From: Erythrobacter dokdonensis DSW-74
GTDB taxonomy: Bacteria > Pseudomonadota > Alphaproteobacteria > Sphingomonadales > Sphingomonadaceae
DNA: 64,000 bases
Reading direction: 5' to 3'
Assembly (NCBI RefSeq): GCF_001677335.1
Contig: NZ_LZYB01000001.1
Span: forward strand, 186,001 to 250,000
The notes under the pieces are model-generated. The model did no database searches, was not told where the DNA came from, and saw nothing but the letters and a program-made list of their open reading frames with translations. The translations under genes were made by a program, and so were the position numbers. Below are positions 55,301 through 62,188 of the stretch, piece after piece. The stretch's first letter is position 1; each line of letters opens with the position of its first letter.

Positions 55301-55782
55301 TCGGCGGCCTCCTTTCCGGCATCGGGTACAAGTCCTTCCTGCTCGTGCAGCGGCGGCAGCAGGGCGGTGGTGGTGACCAGCTGCAATTGCTGCACCCCGC
55401 GGATGGTGCGCAGCGCATCGCACAATTGCTTGAGGCGCACGGCGGGACCCTGCACCAGCAGCACTTCCAACGACTGGTCCTGTTCGAGAAAGACGTGCTG
55501 CGAGGAGATCACCTCCTTGAGGTAATCGGACTGGGTTTCGGCCAGTTGCTGGCGCACGCGCCCGCCGCTGCCCGAATAGACGATGGTAACGGTCCCCGCG
55601 AGCATGTCCTCCGGGCGGGTCAGCGCCTCGTGCTCGGCCAGCGCATGACGGATCAGCTCTGCAATCAGCTGCGAGCGCGAGGGCAGCCCGCGTTCCTCCA
55701 CCATCACGTCGAGTTGGCGAAACAGCTCGGCCGGCAGGCTCATCGAGAGGCGGGCGAGACGGGAGGGCTCGGGGGCGTTCAT
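55297..55782 (-). CDS. NikR-like ribbon-helix-helix regulator lacking most nickel ligands
   Basis: 161 residues. The N-terminal ribbon-helix-helix is RLSMSLPAELFRQLDVMVEE, then RGLPSRSQLIAELIRHALAE. The C-terminal ACT-like domain aligns with NikR through TVTIVYS, RQQLAETQSDYLKEVIS, SQHVFLEQDQSLEVLLVQG and RTIRGVQQLQLV. Against the E. coli nickel ligands H76, H87, H89 and C95 the residues are Y, H96, F98 and S104, so three of four are lost. It therefore probably senses something else, perhaps a pathway intermediate. An alternative start is the ATG at 55794. A matching operator (55801-55826) lies just upstream. Confidence 0.85.
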   Translation of the reverse strand: MNAPEPSRLARLSMSLPAELFRQLDVMVEERGLPSRSQLIAELIRHALAEHEALTRPEDMLAGTVTIVYSGSGGRVRQQLAETQSDYLKEVISSQHVFLEQDQSLEVLLVQGPAVRLKQLCDALRTIRGVQQLQLVTTTALLPPLHEQEGLVPDAGKEAAE

Positions 55783-55795
55783 GCGGGCGACCATC

Positions 55796-56572
55796 TCAAT
55801 TATTACCAAACGTGTCAATCGTAATACCGACCACCTGTGCCTCCGCCTCCGCCTGCACCTTGCGGGTGAGTGCGATGTCGTAGATCACGCCTGCGCCGTA
55901 GCGGTGCGGCGCGTGCGGATCGTGGCGGCGCTTGTCGAGCGTGAGCACCCGCGTGCCGAGGCCGAAGGCTTCCTTGATGTCGTGGGTGACCATCACGATG
56001 GTCAGCCCGAACTCGCGCCACAGCCGGGTGATGAGCGCGTGCATATCGGTGCGGATGCCGGGATCGAGCGCGCCGAACGGTTCATCGAGCAGGAGGATGC
56101 GCGGCCGCTTGATCAGCGCCTGCGCGATGGCGAGGCGCTGCTGCATCCCGCCCGACATTTCGGATGGGTAGAGGTTCATGCTGTCCGCCAGCCCGACCTC
56201 CGCCAGCATCTCCCCGGCCTGCGCGATCGCAGCCTTGCGGGCGCCGCCGAACAGGCGCGCAGCAAACGGAGCCTGCGCAAACTCCAGCCCCAGCAGCGTG
56301 TTGCCCAGCACTGTCAGATGCGGGAACACCGAATAGCGCTGGAACACCACCCCGCGATCCGGCCCGCATTCCTTGGGCAGGGGCTCCCCGTCGAGCGTGA
56401 TGGTGCCCCGGCTCGGCTGGTCCTGCCCCAGGATGACCCGGAGCAAGCTGCTCTTGCCCGCCCCCGAAGGTCCGATGATCGACACGAAGCTGCCTTCTGC
56501 AATGTCGAGGCTGATGCGTTCGAGCACGACCTTCTCGCCATATTCGACCCAGACGTTGGAAAGGCTCAGCAT
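55796..56572 (-). CDS. ABC transporter ATP-binding protein (TauB/SsuB-type)
   Basis: 258 residues. Walker A GPSGAGKSSLLR, Q-loop VVFQRYSVFPHLTV, signature MSGGMQQRLAIAQALIKRP, Walker B ILLLDEPFGALDP and H-loop VTHDIKEAFG. The final codons overlap the operator that precedes the regulator gene. Start at 56572 follows the permease stop by four bases. Energises guanidine/urea-type uptake by context. Confidence 0.93.
   Translation of the reverse strand: MLSLSNVWVEYGEKVVLERISLDIAEGSFVSIIGPSGAGKSSLLRVILGQDQPSRGTITLDGEPLPKECGPDRGVVFQRYSVFPHLTVLGNTLLGLEFAQAPFAARLFGGARKAAIAQAGEMLAEVGLADSMNLYPSEMSGGMQQRLAIAQALIKRPRILLLDEPFGALDPGIRTDMHALITRLWREFGLTIVMVTHDIKEAFGLGTRVLTLDKRRHDPHAPHRYGAGVIYDIALTRKVQAEAEAQVVGITIDTFGNN
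55801..55826. promoter_or_regulatory. Operator Op2 (TATTAC-N14-GTAATA) before the NikR-like gene
   Basis: Perfect 6-base inverted repeat with 14 bases between arms, in the same form as Op1 at the operon promoter. The right 11 bases, CAATCGTAATA, are identical to those in Op1. It lies within the last codons of the ABC ATPase gene and about 19 bases upstream of the regulator start at 55782, so it can control the distal part of the operon. Confidence 0.72.
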
Positions 56573-56576
56573 CGGC

Positions 56577-57392
56577 TCAATGCCCCGCCTTGTGCGCCCA
56601 GCCGAAAGCCGCGCGGCTGGTGCGGTTGAGCAGGAAATCGATGGCGACAGCCAGCAGCGCGATCCACGCGACGTAAGGCAGGATGACGTCCATCGCGAGG
56701 TAGCGCCGGACAAGGAAGATACGGTAGCCAAGTCCCACGTCCGCCGCGATCGCCTCGGCCGAGATCAGGAACACCCACGCCGGGCCGAGCGACAGCCGCA
56801 GCGCCTGGATCAGACGCGGCATGGCCTGCGGCAGGGCGACGCGCAGCAGCAATTGCCAGCTTGATGCACCCAGTGTCAGCGCCTTTACCACCTGTTCGCG
56901 CGGGAGCGCCGCTATATGGCCCGCCACATCGCGGATCATGAAGGGGGCTATCCCGACCACTATCAGGGCCACCTTGGCCGTCTCGCCAAGGCCGAAGGTG
57001 ATGAACAGGATCGGCAAGAGCGCGATCGGCGGGATCACCGCGATGGCCGTCACGGTCGGGCCGAAAGTCGCGCGCACCGGAGGCAGCGCGCCCAGCACTA
57101 GGCCTACCAGCAGCGCCGAAAAGGTGGCAATGCCGAGCCCCATGCCGAGCCGGCTCAGGCTCGCCAGCGTGTCCGCCCAGAACAGGAACTGGCCCGAAAG
57201 CGGGTCGGCCTCGAATACCAGAGCCGCCATAGCCTCGGCCATCGCGCCCGGCAGGGGAAGGATCTTGTCGGAAGGATTGGCCGCATGGCGGCTGGCAGCG
57301 GCAAAGAGATAGGTCAGCGCCAGCACCCCCAGCGGGATAGCGCCCAGCAGGAGAGCATTGCCGCGCCCGATTGAGCGGTTCACCCAGCGCAT
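56577..57392 (-). CDS. ABC transporter permease (TauC/SsuC-type)
   Basis: 271 residues with about six membrane segments (LLLGAIPLGVLALTYLFAAA, GLGIATFSALLVGLVLGALP, VIPPIALLPILFITFGLGET and so on) and the coupling EAA-type loop EQVVKALTLGASSWQLLLRV. Typical of the taurine/sulfonate/nitrate transporter group found with urea carboxylase genes. Confidence 0.92.
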   Translation of the reverse strand: MRWVNRSIGRGNALLLGAIPLGVLALTYLFAAASRHAANPSDKILPLPGAMAEAMAALVFEADPLSGQFLFWADTLASLSRLGMGLGIATFSALLVGLVLGALPPVRATFGPTVTAIAVIPPIALLPILFITFGLGETAKVALIVVGIAPFMIRDVAGHIAALPREQVVKALTLGASSWQLLLRVALPQAMPRLIQALRLSLGPAWVFLISAEAIAADVGLGYRIFLVRRYLAMDVILPYVAWIALLAVAIDFLLNRTSRAAFGWAHKAGH

Positions 57393-57425
57393 CGCGCCTG
57401 TCCTGCCGCTATCCGCCCGCCGCCC

Positions 57426-58508
57426 TTACAGCTTCCCGTCCGCGGCCAGTTGCATGAAGGTGGGATCGAAGCGCAGCGTGACGTTGTTTTCATCGCCCAG
57501 CGTCTTGCCGCCGGGGAAGGACATCCCCACCGCATCCGCCGAACGCGCGCCCTGACCGAACAGGCCTTGGGCGAAGCTGAAATCGCGCACCCGGGTCATG
57601 GTGGTGACGAGATCGGGAGATGCCATCGCCGTCACTGCCGCCTTGGGGTCGGTATAGAGGAAGGTGGTGGCAAGCTGGCCCTCGAACGCCTCAGGCGTGG
57701 TGCCCGCCAGCTTGGCCATGGCCGCACGTGCGGCGGCGCCCTCGTCATCCTGCTTCGCCATGATCGACATGGTCTCGTACCAGATGCCCGCCAGCGCCTT
57801 GCCGAGATCGGGGTTCGCCTTGAGCGTGGCGGTATCGACCACCAGCAGATCGAGAATCTCGCCCGGAATGTCGGCCGAACTGAACACCGCCGTGGTGCCG
57901 GGCACGCCCTTCATGGTGGTGACCTGCGGGTTCCAGGCCACCGCCGCATCAATCTGCGGTGAGGTGAAGGCGCTGGCGATGTCGGCATCCGAGGTATTGA
58001 CCGTCTTAACGTCGGTCAGCTTCATCCCGTTTTCCTCGAGCGCGCGGGCAAGCAGGTAGTGCGACACCGAAAGCTCGACCAGATAGACCTCGCGGCCCTT
58101 GATCGCGGCAACGTTGCTCGCCCCTTTCAGCAGCACCGCGTCATTGCCGTTGGAATAGTCACCGAGGATGATCGCGCTGGTATCTTTTCCTCCCGCCGCC
58201 GGAATGGTCAGCGCGTCCATGTTGGCGACGGTCACTCCGTCGAGCTTGCCCGCGGTATACTGGTTGACCGACTCCACGTAGTCATTGACCTGCACGAAGT
58301 TGATTTCGAGCCCGTATTTATCGGCCCATTTCTTCACGATCCCGGTCTGCTGGGCATAGGGCCACGGCATCCACCCGGCGTAGATCGACCAGCCGATGTT
58401 GAAGCTGGTGCGCGGCTCGGCCGGTTCCTCCGCTCCCGAGCAGGCCGCAACCGCGAGCGCGCAGGCGATGAGCAGGAAGCGGGCAGCGCGGCGGGCCAGA
58501 TGGAGCAT
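57426..58508 (-). CDS. ABC transporter substrate-binding lipoprotein (urea carboxylase-linked type)
   Basis: 360 residues, first gene of the operon. Lipobox ALAVAACSGA. The fold is of the TauA/NMT1 type, with FNIGWSIYAGWMPWPYAQQT, AGKLDGVTVANMDALTIPAA and AVAWNPQVTTM. Proteins of this kind recur beside urea/guanidine carboxylases. The N-terminal WSIYAGWMPWPYA is Trp-rich and could make a cation-pi pocket for guanidinium; this is inference. Promoter and operator Op1 lie upstream. Confidence 0.9.
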   Translation of the reverse strand: MLHLARRAARFLLIACALAVAACSGAEEPAEPRTSFNIGWSIYAGWMPWPYAQQTGIVKKWADKYGLEINFVQVNDYVESVNQYTAGKLDGVTVANMDALTIPAAGGKDTSAIILGDYSNGNDAVLLKGASNVAAIKGREVYLVELSVSHYLLARALEENGMKLTDVKTVNTSDADIASAFTSPQIDAAVAWNPQVTTMKGVPGTTAVFSSADIPGEILDLLVVDTATLKANPDLGKALAGIWYETMSIMAKQDDEGAAARAAMAKLAGTTPEAFEGQLATTFLYTDPKAAVTAMASPDLVTTMTRVRDFSFAQGLFGQGARSADAVGMSFPGGKTLGDENNVTLRFDPTFMQLAADGKL

Positions 58509-58555
58509 GATTCGGATTCCTTTCGCAAGCGCAGCATCACCCCATCGCGCAGATT

Positions 58556-58584
58556 TGTCTATGGGGAATTATTACGATTGCCAA
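58556..58584 (-). promoter_or_regulatory. Candidate promoter of the guanidine/urea operon
   Basis: On the minus strand TTGGCA (58584-58579) and TAGACA (58561-58556) are 17 bases apart, upstream of the substrate-binding protein start by about 50 bases. Op1 overlaps the -35 and spacer. The expected leader of about 40 bases is too short for a guanidine riboswitch. A CCCCAT/ATGGGG inverted repeat (58540-58545 and 58561-58566) spans the probable start point. Confidence 0.6.
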
Positions 58585-58595
58585 AAAGTGTAATA
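58570..58595. promoter_or_regulatory. Operator Op1 (TATTAC-N14-GTAATA) in the divergent control region
   Basis: Perfect 6-base inverted repeat with 14 bases between arms, matching Op2. It overlaps the -35 box of the minus-strand operon promoter, as expected for repression, and lies about 80 bases before the divergent beta-propeller lipoprotein gene, so both directions could be affected. Confidence 0.72.
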
Positions 58596-58675
58596 TGGCC
58601 GAGCATCCTGCCATCCTCGCCGGGGTTGTGCCTGCCTGCCAGCCCCGCGCCCGGACGATACAGGAAAGGATTGCG

Positions 58676-59638
58676 ATGGCCCGACACAAGGCAGCACGCC
58701 CGTTCTCGCTCCTCACGGCCTCGGCCTTGCTGGCCTCCTGCGGCCCCGGCGAACCGCCCCCGCCTGCCGAAGGGCCTGCGCCCGATCTGGTGGAAAAGGC
58801 ACTGGAGGTGCCGGGCTTTGCCGATTTCCTTGCGGTTGACGGTGACACGGTCTGGGTCACCAATGACGGGCGGGTGGAGCAGTGGTCCACCAGCGAAAAG
58901 GTCGCCAGCTTCGCCGTCCCGCGTCCCTGCGGCACCATGGCGATTGCCGAAGGATCGCTGTGGGTCGCCAATTGCAAGGGCGCGGAAATCTACCGCATCA
59001 ATCTCGAGGCAGCGACGCTCGAGGCCAAGGTCGCCAGCGGTCTCGCCAATCCCAAGGGCGAAACCAATGTCGTTGCCGGCGCCGGTTCGGTCTGGGTTGC
59101 GAGCGATCCGGCCGGCAAGGTCGCGCGGATCGATCCGGCCACCAATGAAGTGGTCGCTACCATCGATGTGGCGCCCGAGACCTGGTATCTCGCCTTCGGC
59201 TTCGACGCGCTGTGGGCTGTGTCGAGCGAGGGCAAGGTGCTCCAGAAGATCGACCCGGCCACCAACACCGTTACCGGCACTGTCGCGCTGGGCGATACTC
59301 CCGGCTTCCTTGCGGCGGGCGAGGGCGCGGTGTGGGTGCAGGAACAGGGTGACGGCACCGTGGCCAAGGTCGATCCCGAGGCGCTCACTGTGGCGGGCCG
59401 CACCAAGGTCGGCGACAATCTCAAGTGGGGCGATATCGACACCGGCGGCGGCGCTGTGTGGCTGCGCACCACCGATGACCAGACAATGGTGGTGATCGAT
59501 CCGGAAACCCTTGCGATTCGCGCGCGGATGGGCGATGCGGTGGGCAGCGGCGCGCTGCGCTGGACCCCGGCAGGGGTGTGGACCTCGGCCCACGACAACC
59601 AGACGCTCTCGTGGTGGAGCGCCCCTCCTCCACGGTGA
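58676..59638 (+). CDS. Seven-repeat beta-propeller lipoprotein
   Basis: 320-residue lipoprotein (lipobox LLASCGPGE). Seven repeats, each starting with a VWV-type strand: VWVTNDG, LWVANCKG, VWVASDPAG, LWAVSSEG, VWVQEQGDG, VWLRTTDDQ and VWTSAHDNQ, several ending in IDPATN or VDPEAL. They predict a seven-bladed YVTN/NHL-like propeller on the periplasmic face. It is divergent from the nitrogen operon and shares its operator, so a role in the same process is plausible. No catalytic residues seen. The start follows AGGAAAGGA. Confidence 0.8.
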   Translation: MARHKAARPFSLLTASALLASCGPGEPPPPAEGPAPDLVEKALEVPGFADFLAVDGDTVWVTNDGRVEQWSTSEKVASFAVPRPCGTMAIAEGSLWVANCKGAEIYRINLEAATLEAKVASGLANPKGETNVVAGAGSVWVASDPAGKVARIDPATNEVVATIDVAPETWYLAFGFDALWAVSSEGKVLQKIDPATNTVTGTVALGDTPGFLAAGEGAVWVQEQGDGTVAKVDPEALTVAGRTKVGDNLKWGDIDTGGGAVWLRTTDDQTMVVIDPETLAIRARMGDAVGSGALRWTPAGVWTSAHDNQTLSWWSAPPPR

Positions 59639-59881
59639 ATCGTTTTTAAGGATTGACGCATCCCTTGCGATGGTCAACGCTGCGACTCACTCGGTTTCCG
59701 TAGCGCGATCCGGCGATGCGGGTGCCGGGTTCAGGCGGTCGTCGCAGCCATGCGGCTGATCCGTCTCTGCAAAAATCATACAATCCGCGGAAGGGATCAT
59801 CCGCCGGGTTATCGCAAGGGGATCACACAAGAAGTCCCCCGATAGGCCCGTTTGTCCCTGAACGCCGGAGGGGAGGGTACG

Positions 59882-60943
59882 ATGCAGGTACAAACGGGAT
59901 CCGTTCTGGCCGGTTCGGCTTCGGACAAGTGGATCGGCTGTCTGACCTATCAGAGCCGCGCGGTGACGCGGCCTTCAGAAAGCGATCTTGAACGGCTTGT
60001 CGCCGAGGCGCGCGACCGCAACCGCAGGCTCGGCGTCACCGGCATGCTGCTTTACGACAATGGGCGTTACCTGCAGACGCTCGAAGGCCCGCCCGATGGC
60101 CTCGCTGAGGTGTGGTCCTCGATCCGCCGCGACGAGCGTCATTGCGACATCGAGGTGCTGACCGAGCACATGGTTTCGGGCCGGTTGTTCTCGGACTGGG
60201 ACCTGCTCCTTTACAGCCGCGAGGACGACCCGCGCCGGACCACTCGCGCGAGCGATCTCGCCCCGCATGCGTTGGCCCATTACGTGCCGGGCATTGCCCA
60301 GCTGGCGCTCGAGGGCGATGACGCGCGGATCAGCGCGCGGCTGGCGAGCATCGCCGATCAGGGCTGGACCGCGGATGATATCATCGCCCACCTGATCGAG
60401 CCGGTGGCGCGCGCACTGGGCGATGCCTGGCTGGCCGACAAGTGCTGCGAATTCGATCTGACCATCGGGCTCAGCATGTTGCAGCTGGCGGGCCATGCGG
60501 TGCGCTCGCACGCCTGCACCACCAGCCTGCGCCGCAGCCGCTATTCGATCCTGCTGGCGACCGCGCCGGGCGAGCCGCACATGCTCTCCACCGCGATGCT
60601 GGCCGATCAGTTCACCGATGCCGGATGGCGGGTGGAGATGGCCTTTCCCACCAGCAAGGAAGCGCTCGCCAACCAGATCGCGGCGCAGGGCCATGATGCG
60701 GTCGATATCGCCCTGTCCGACGCCCTGCCGCGCCAGCGCGCGCTGGCGCAGCTGCGCGAGACGGTCGAGGCCAGCCGCAAGGCCGGCGCGGGCAATCTGG
60801 TGGTGGTGTCGGTCGGCGGGCGCCTGTTCGCCGAGGCGACTGCCAGCGCCGCCACAGTCGGCGCGGATCATGCCCGTCGCTGCGTTTCGGGAACCAGCGT
60901 CAGGCTGGCGCAACTGATCCGGCAGGGGCGCGCGCTGAAATAG
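59882..60943 (+). CDS. AppA-like BLUF photoreceptor with C-terminal B12/haem-type sensor domain
   Basis: 353 residues. BLUF domain at about 15-110: Y23 (CLTYQSRAV), N47 (RDRNRRLGVTGML), Q65 (GRYLQTLEGP) and W106 (SDWDLLL) sit exactly two residues later than Y21, N45, Q63 and W104 of AppA. AppA M106 is Leu here. A helical cap (LGDAWLADKCCEFDLTIGLS) and a Rossmann-like cobalamin-binding/SCHIC domain follow, with H233 in PGEPHMLST a possible haem or cobalamin ligand. AppA antagonises the photosynthesis repressor PpsR in response to blue light and redox. Stands alone. Confidence 0.85.
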   Translation: MQVQTGSVLAGSASDKWIGCLTYQSRAVTRPSESDLERLVAEARDRNRRLGVTGMLLYDNGRYLQTLEGPPDGLAEVWSSIRRDERHCDIEVLTEHMVSGRLFSDWDLLLYSREDDPRRTTRASDLAPHALAHYVPGIAQLALEGDDARISARLASIADQGWTADDIIAHLIEPVARALGDAWLADKCCEFDLTIGLSMLQLAGHAVRSHACTTSLRRSRYSILLATAPGEPHMLSTAMLADQFTDAGWRVEMAFPTSKEALANQIAAQGHDAVDIALSDALPRQRALAQLRETVEASRKAGAGNLVVVSVGGRLFAEATASAATVGADHARRCVSGTSVRLAQLIRQGRALK

Positions 60944-60957
60944 CCGTCAGACCACGC

Positions 60958-61350
60958 TCAGACAAGGCCGAGCCGCTCCAGCTTCATCGCCAGGCGGCCC
61001 GGTAGCGCATCGCCGATATCCTCGCCCTCGGCCACATCGCGCGGGGCCTTGTCATCCGTCAGGTAACGCCAGCCCTGATGTGCGCGTTTGGGCTGCGTGT
61101 GGACGCGGATCAGCTCGGGCGCGAGGCAGATGTCCCAGCGCCCGTCATCGGTCTTGGCAAAACCGGTAATCGGCGAGCGCGCGACGATGGCATGGTTGAT
61201 GATCCAGTAAAGCGAGCCGCCCACGCATTCCTCGTGCCGCGTCGGGCGGTTGCGGGTGGTCAGCCGGATTTCCGAGCGGCCGCGATACCAGCCTTCGAGA
61301 TGGTCATAGCTCTTCGCCCCGAAGGCGATCTTGGTCAGGTGGAGAGGCAT
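60958..61350 (-). CDS. DUF1489 family protein
   Basis: 130 residues, starting MPLHLTKIAFGAKSYDHLEG. The family core includes RSEIRLTTRNRPTRHEECVG, GSLYWIINHAIVARSPITGF and IRVHTQPKRAHQGWRYL. Function unknown; the family is widespread and near-universal in alphaproteobacteria. The start at 61350 begins the conserved domain; a longer open frame overlaps the SDR gene. Confidence 0.85.
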   Translation of the reverse strand: MPLHLTKIAFGAKSYDHLEGWYRGRSEIRLTTRNRPTRHEECVGGSLYWIINHAIVARSPITGFAKTDDGRWDICLAPELIRVHTQPKRAHQGWRYLTDDKAPRDVAEGEDIGDALPGRLAMKLERLGLV

Positions 61351-61381
61351 GTCCTGCAATGTGGGCCAATCGCGCGCCCGA

Positions 61382-62155
61382 TCAAGCGATACTAAGCCCC
61401 CCGTCCACAATGAAGGGCGCGCCAGTGGCAAAGCGGCTTTCATCGCTGGCGAGATAGACCACCAGATGGGCGATATCATCGACTTCGCCCATGCGACCGA
61501 TCGGCTGGGCGACAGAGAACGCCGCGCGGGTCGCTTCCGGATCGGGCGTGCCCTGAATGACGCTTTCGACATTGGGGGTGAGGATCGTGCCGGGCTGCAC
61601 GCTATTCACCCGGATGCCGTTCTGCTCGCGTGCGCACCACAGCGCGATCGACTTGGTCAGCATCGCCACCGCCGCCTTGGCGCTGTTGTAGGCGGCAAGA
61701 TCGGGCGAGGGCTTGTTGCCCGCCGCGGAAGAGAAATTGACGATCGAACCCCCGCCGCCGTCCCATTCTTTATGGCGGGCCATCAGCGGAATTGCCGCCT
61801 TGCAGCCCATGAAGATCGAATCCACATCGACAGTGTAGCAGCGCCGGAAATCCTCGGGGCTGATGTCCATCACCGATCCGAACACGGTGATCGCGGCGTT
61901 GTTGACCAGCACGTCGAGCCTGCCGTGAGCCTGTTCGACCTCGGCGATGATGGCCTGCCAGCGCGTCCAGTCGGTCACGTCCTGGGGAAGAAAGCCGCAG
62001 CCCAGTTCGCTTGCGGTGGCGCGCCCCGCCGCTTCGTCGATATCAGTGATGATGACGCGCGCGCCCTCTGCCAGCAACGCCTTGGCCGAGGCCTTGCCCA
62101 GACCCATCGCACCGCCCGTCAGCAGCACCACTTTGCCTTCAACCCGTCCTGCCAT
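61382..62155 (-). CDS. Short-chain dehydrogenase/reductase
   Basis: 257-residue NAD(P)-dependent oxidoreductase. Cofactor motif TGGAMGLGKAS, acidic selector D39 or near (ITDIDEA) suggesting NAD, NNAAITVFG, the catalytic Ser (VNFSSAAG) and YNSAK. C-terminal RFATGAPFIVDGGLSIA. Substrate unknown. 31 bases before DUF1489 on the same strand. Confidence 0.9.
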   Translation of the reverse strand: MAGRVEGKVVLLTGGAMGLGKASAKALLAEGARVIITDIDEAAGRATASELGCGFLPQDVTDWTRWQAIIAEVEQAHGRLDVLVNNAAITVFGSVMDISPEDFRRCYTVDVDSIFMGCKAAIPLMARHKEWDGGGGSIVNFSSAAGNKPSPDLAAYNSAKAAVAMLTKSIALWCAREQNGIRVNSVQPGTILTPNVESVIQGTPDPEATRAAFSVAQPIGRMGEVDDIAHLVVYLASDESRFATGAPFIVDGGLSIA

Positions 62156-62188
62156 ATCGCTCTCCCCGATTGTCTCTCGGGGGACGGG

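Noticed and set aside
55297..55782. Calling the ribbon-helix-helix protein NikR
   Set aside because: Three of the four nickel ligands are replaced and the context holds no nickel enzyme or transporter, so the name would mislead.
58509..58569. Guanidine-I (ykkC) riboswitch upstream of the carboxylase operon
   Set aside because: Expected from the operon content, but the leader between the probable promoter and the first gene is only about 40 bases and lacks the conserved riboswitch motifs.
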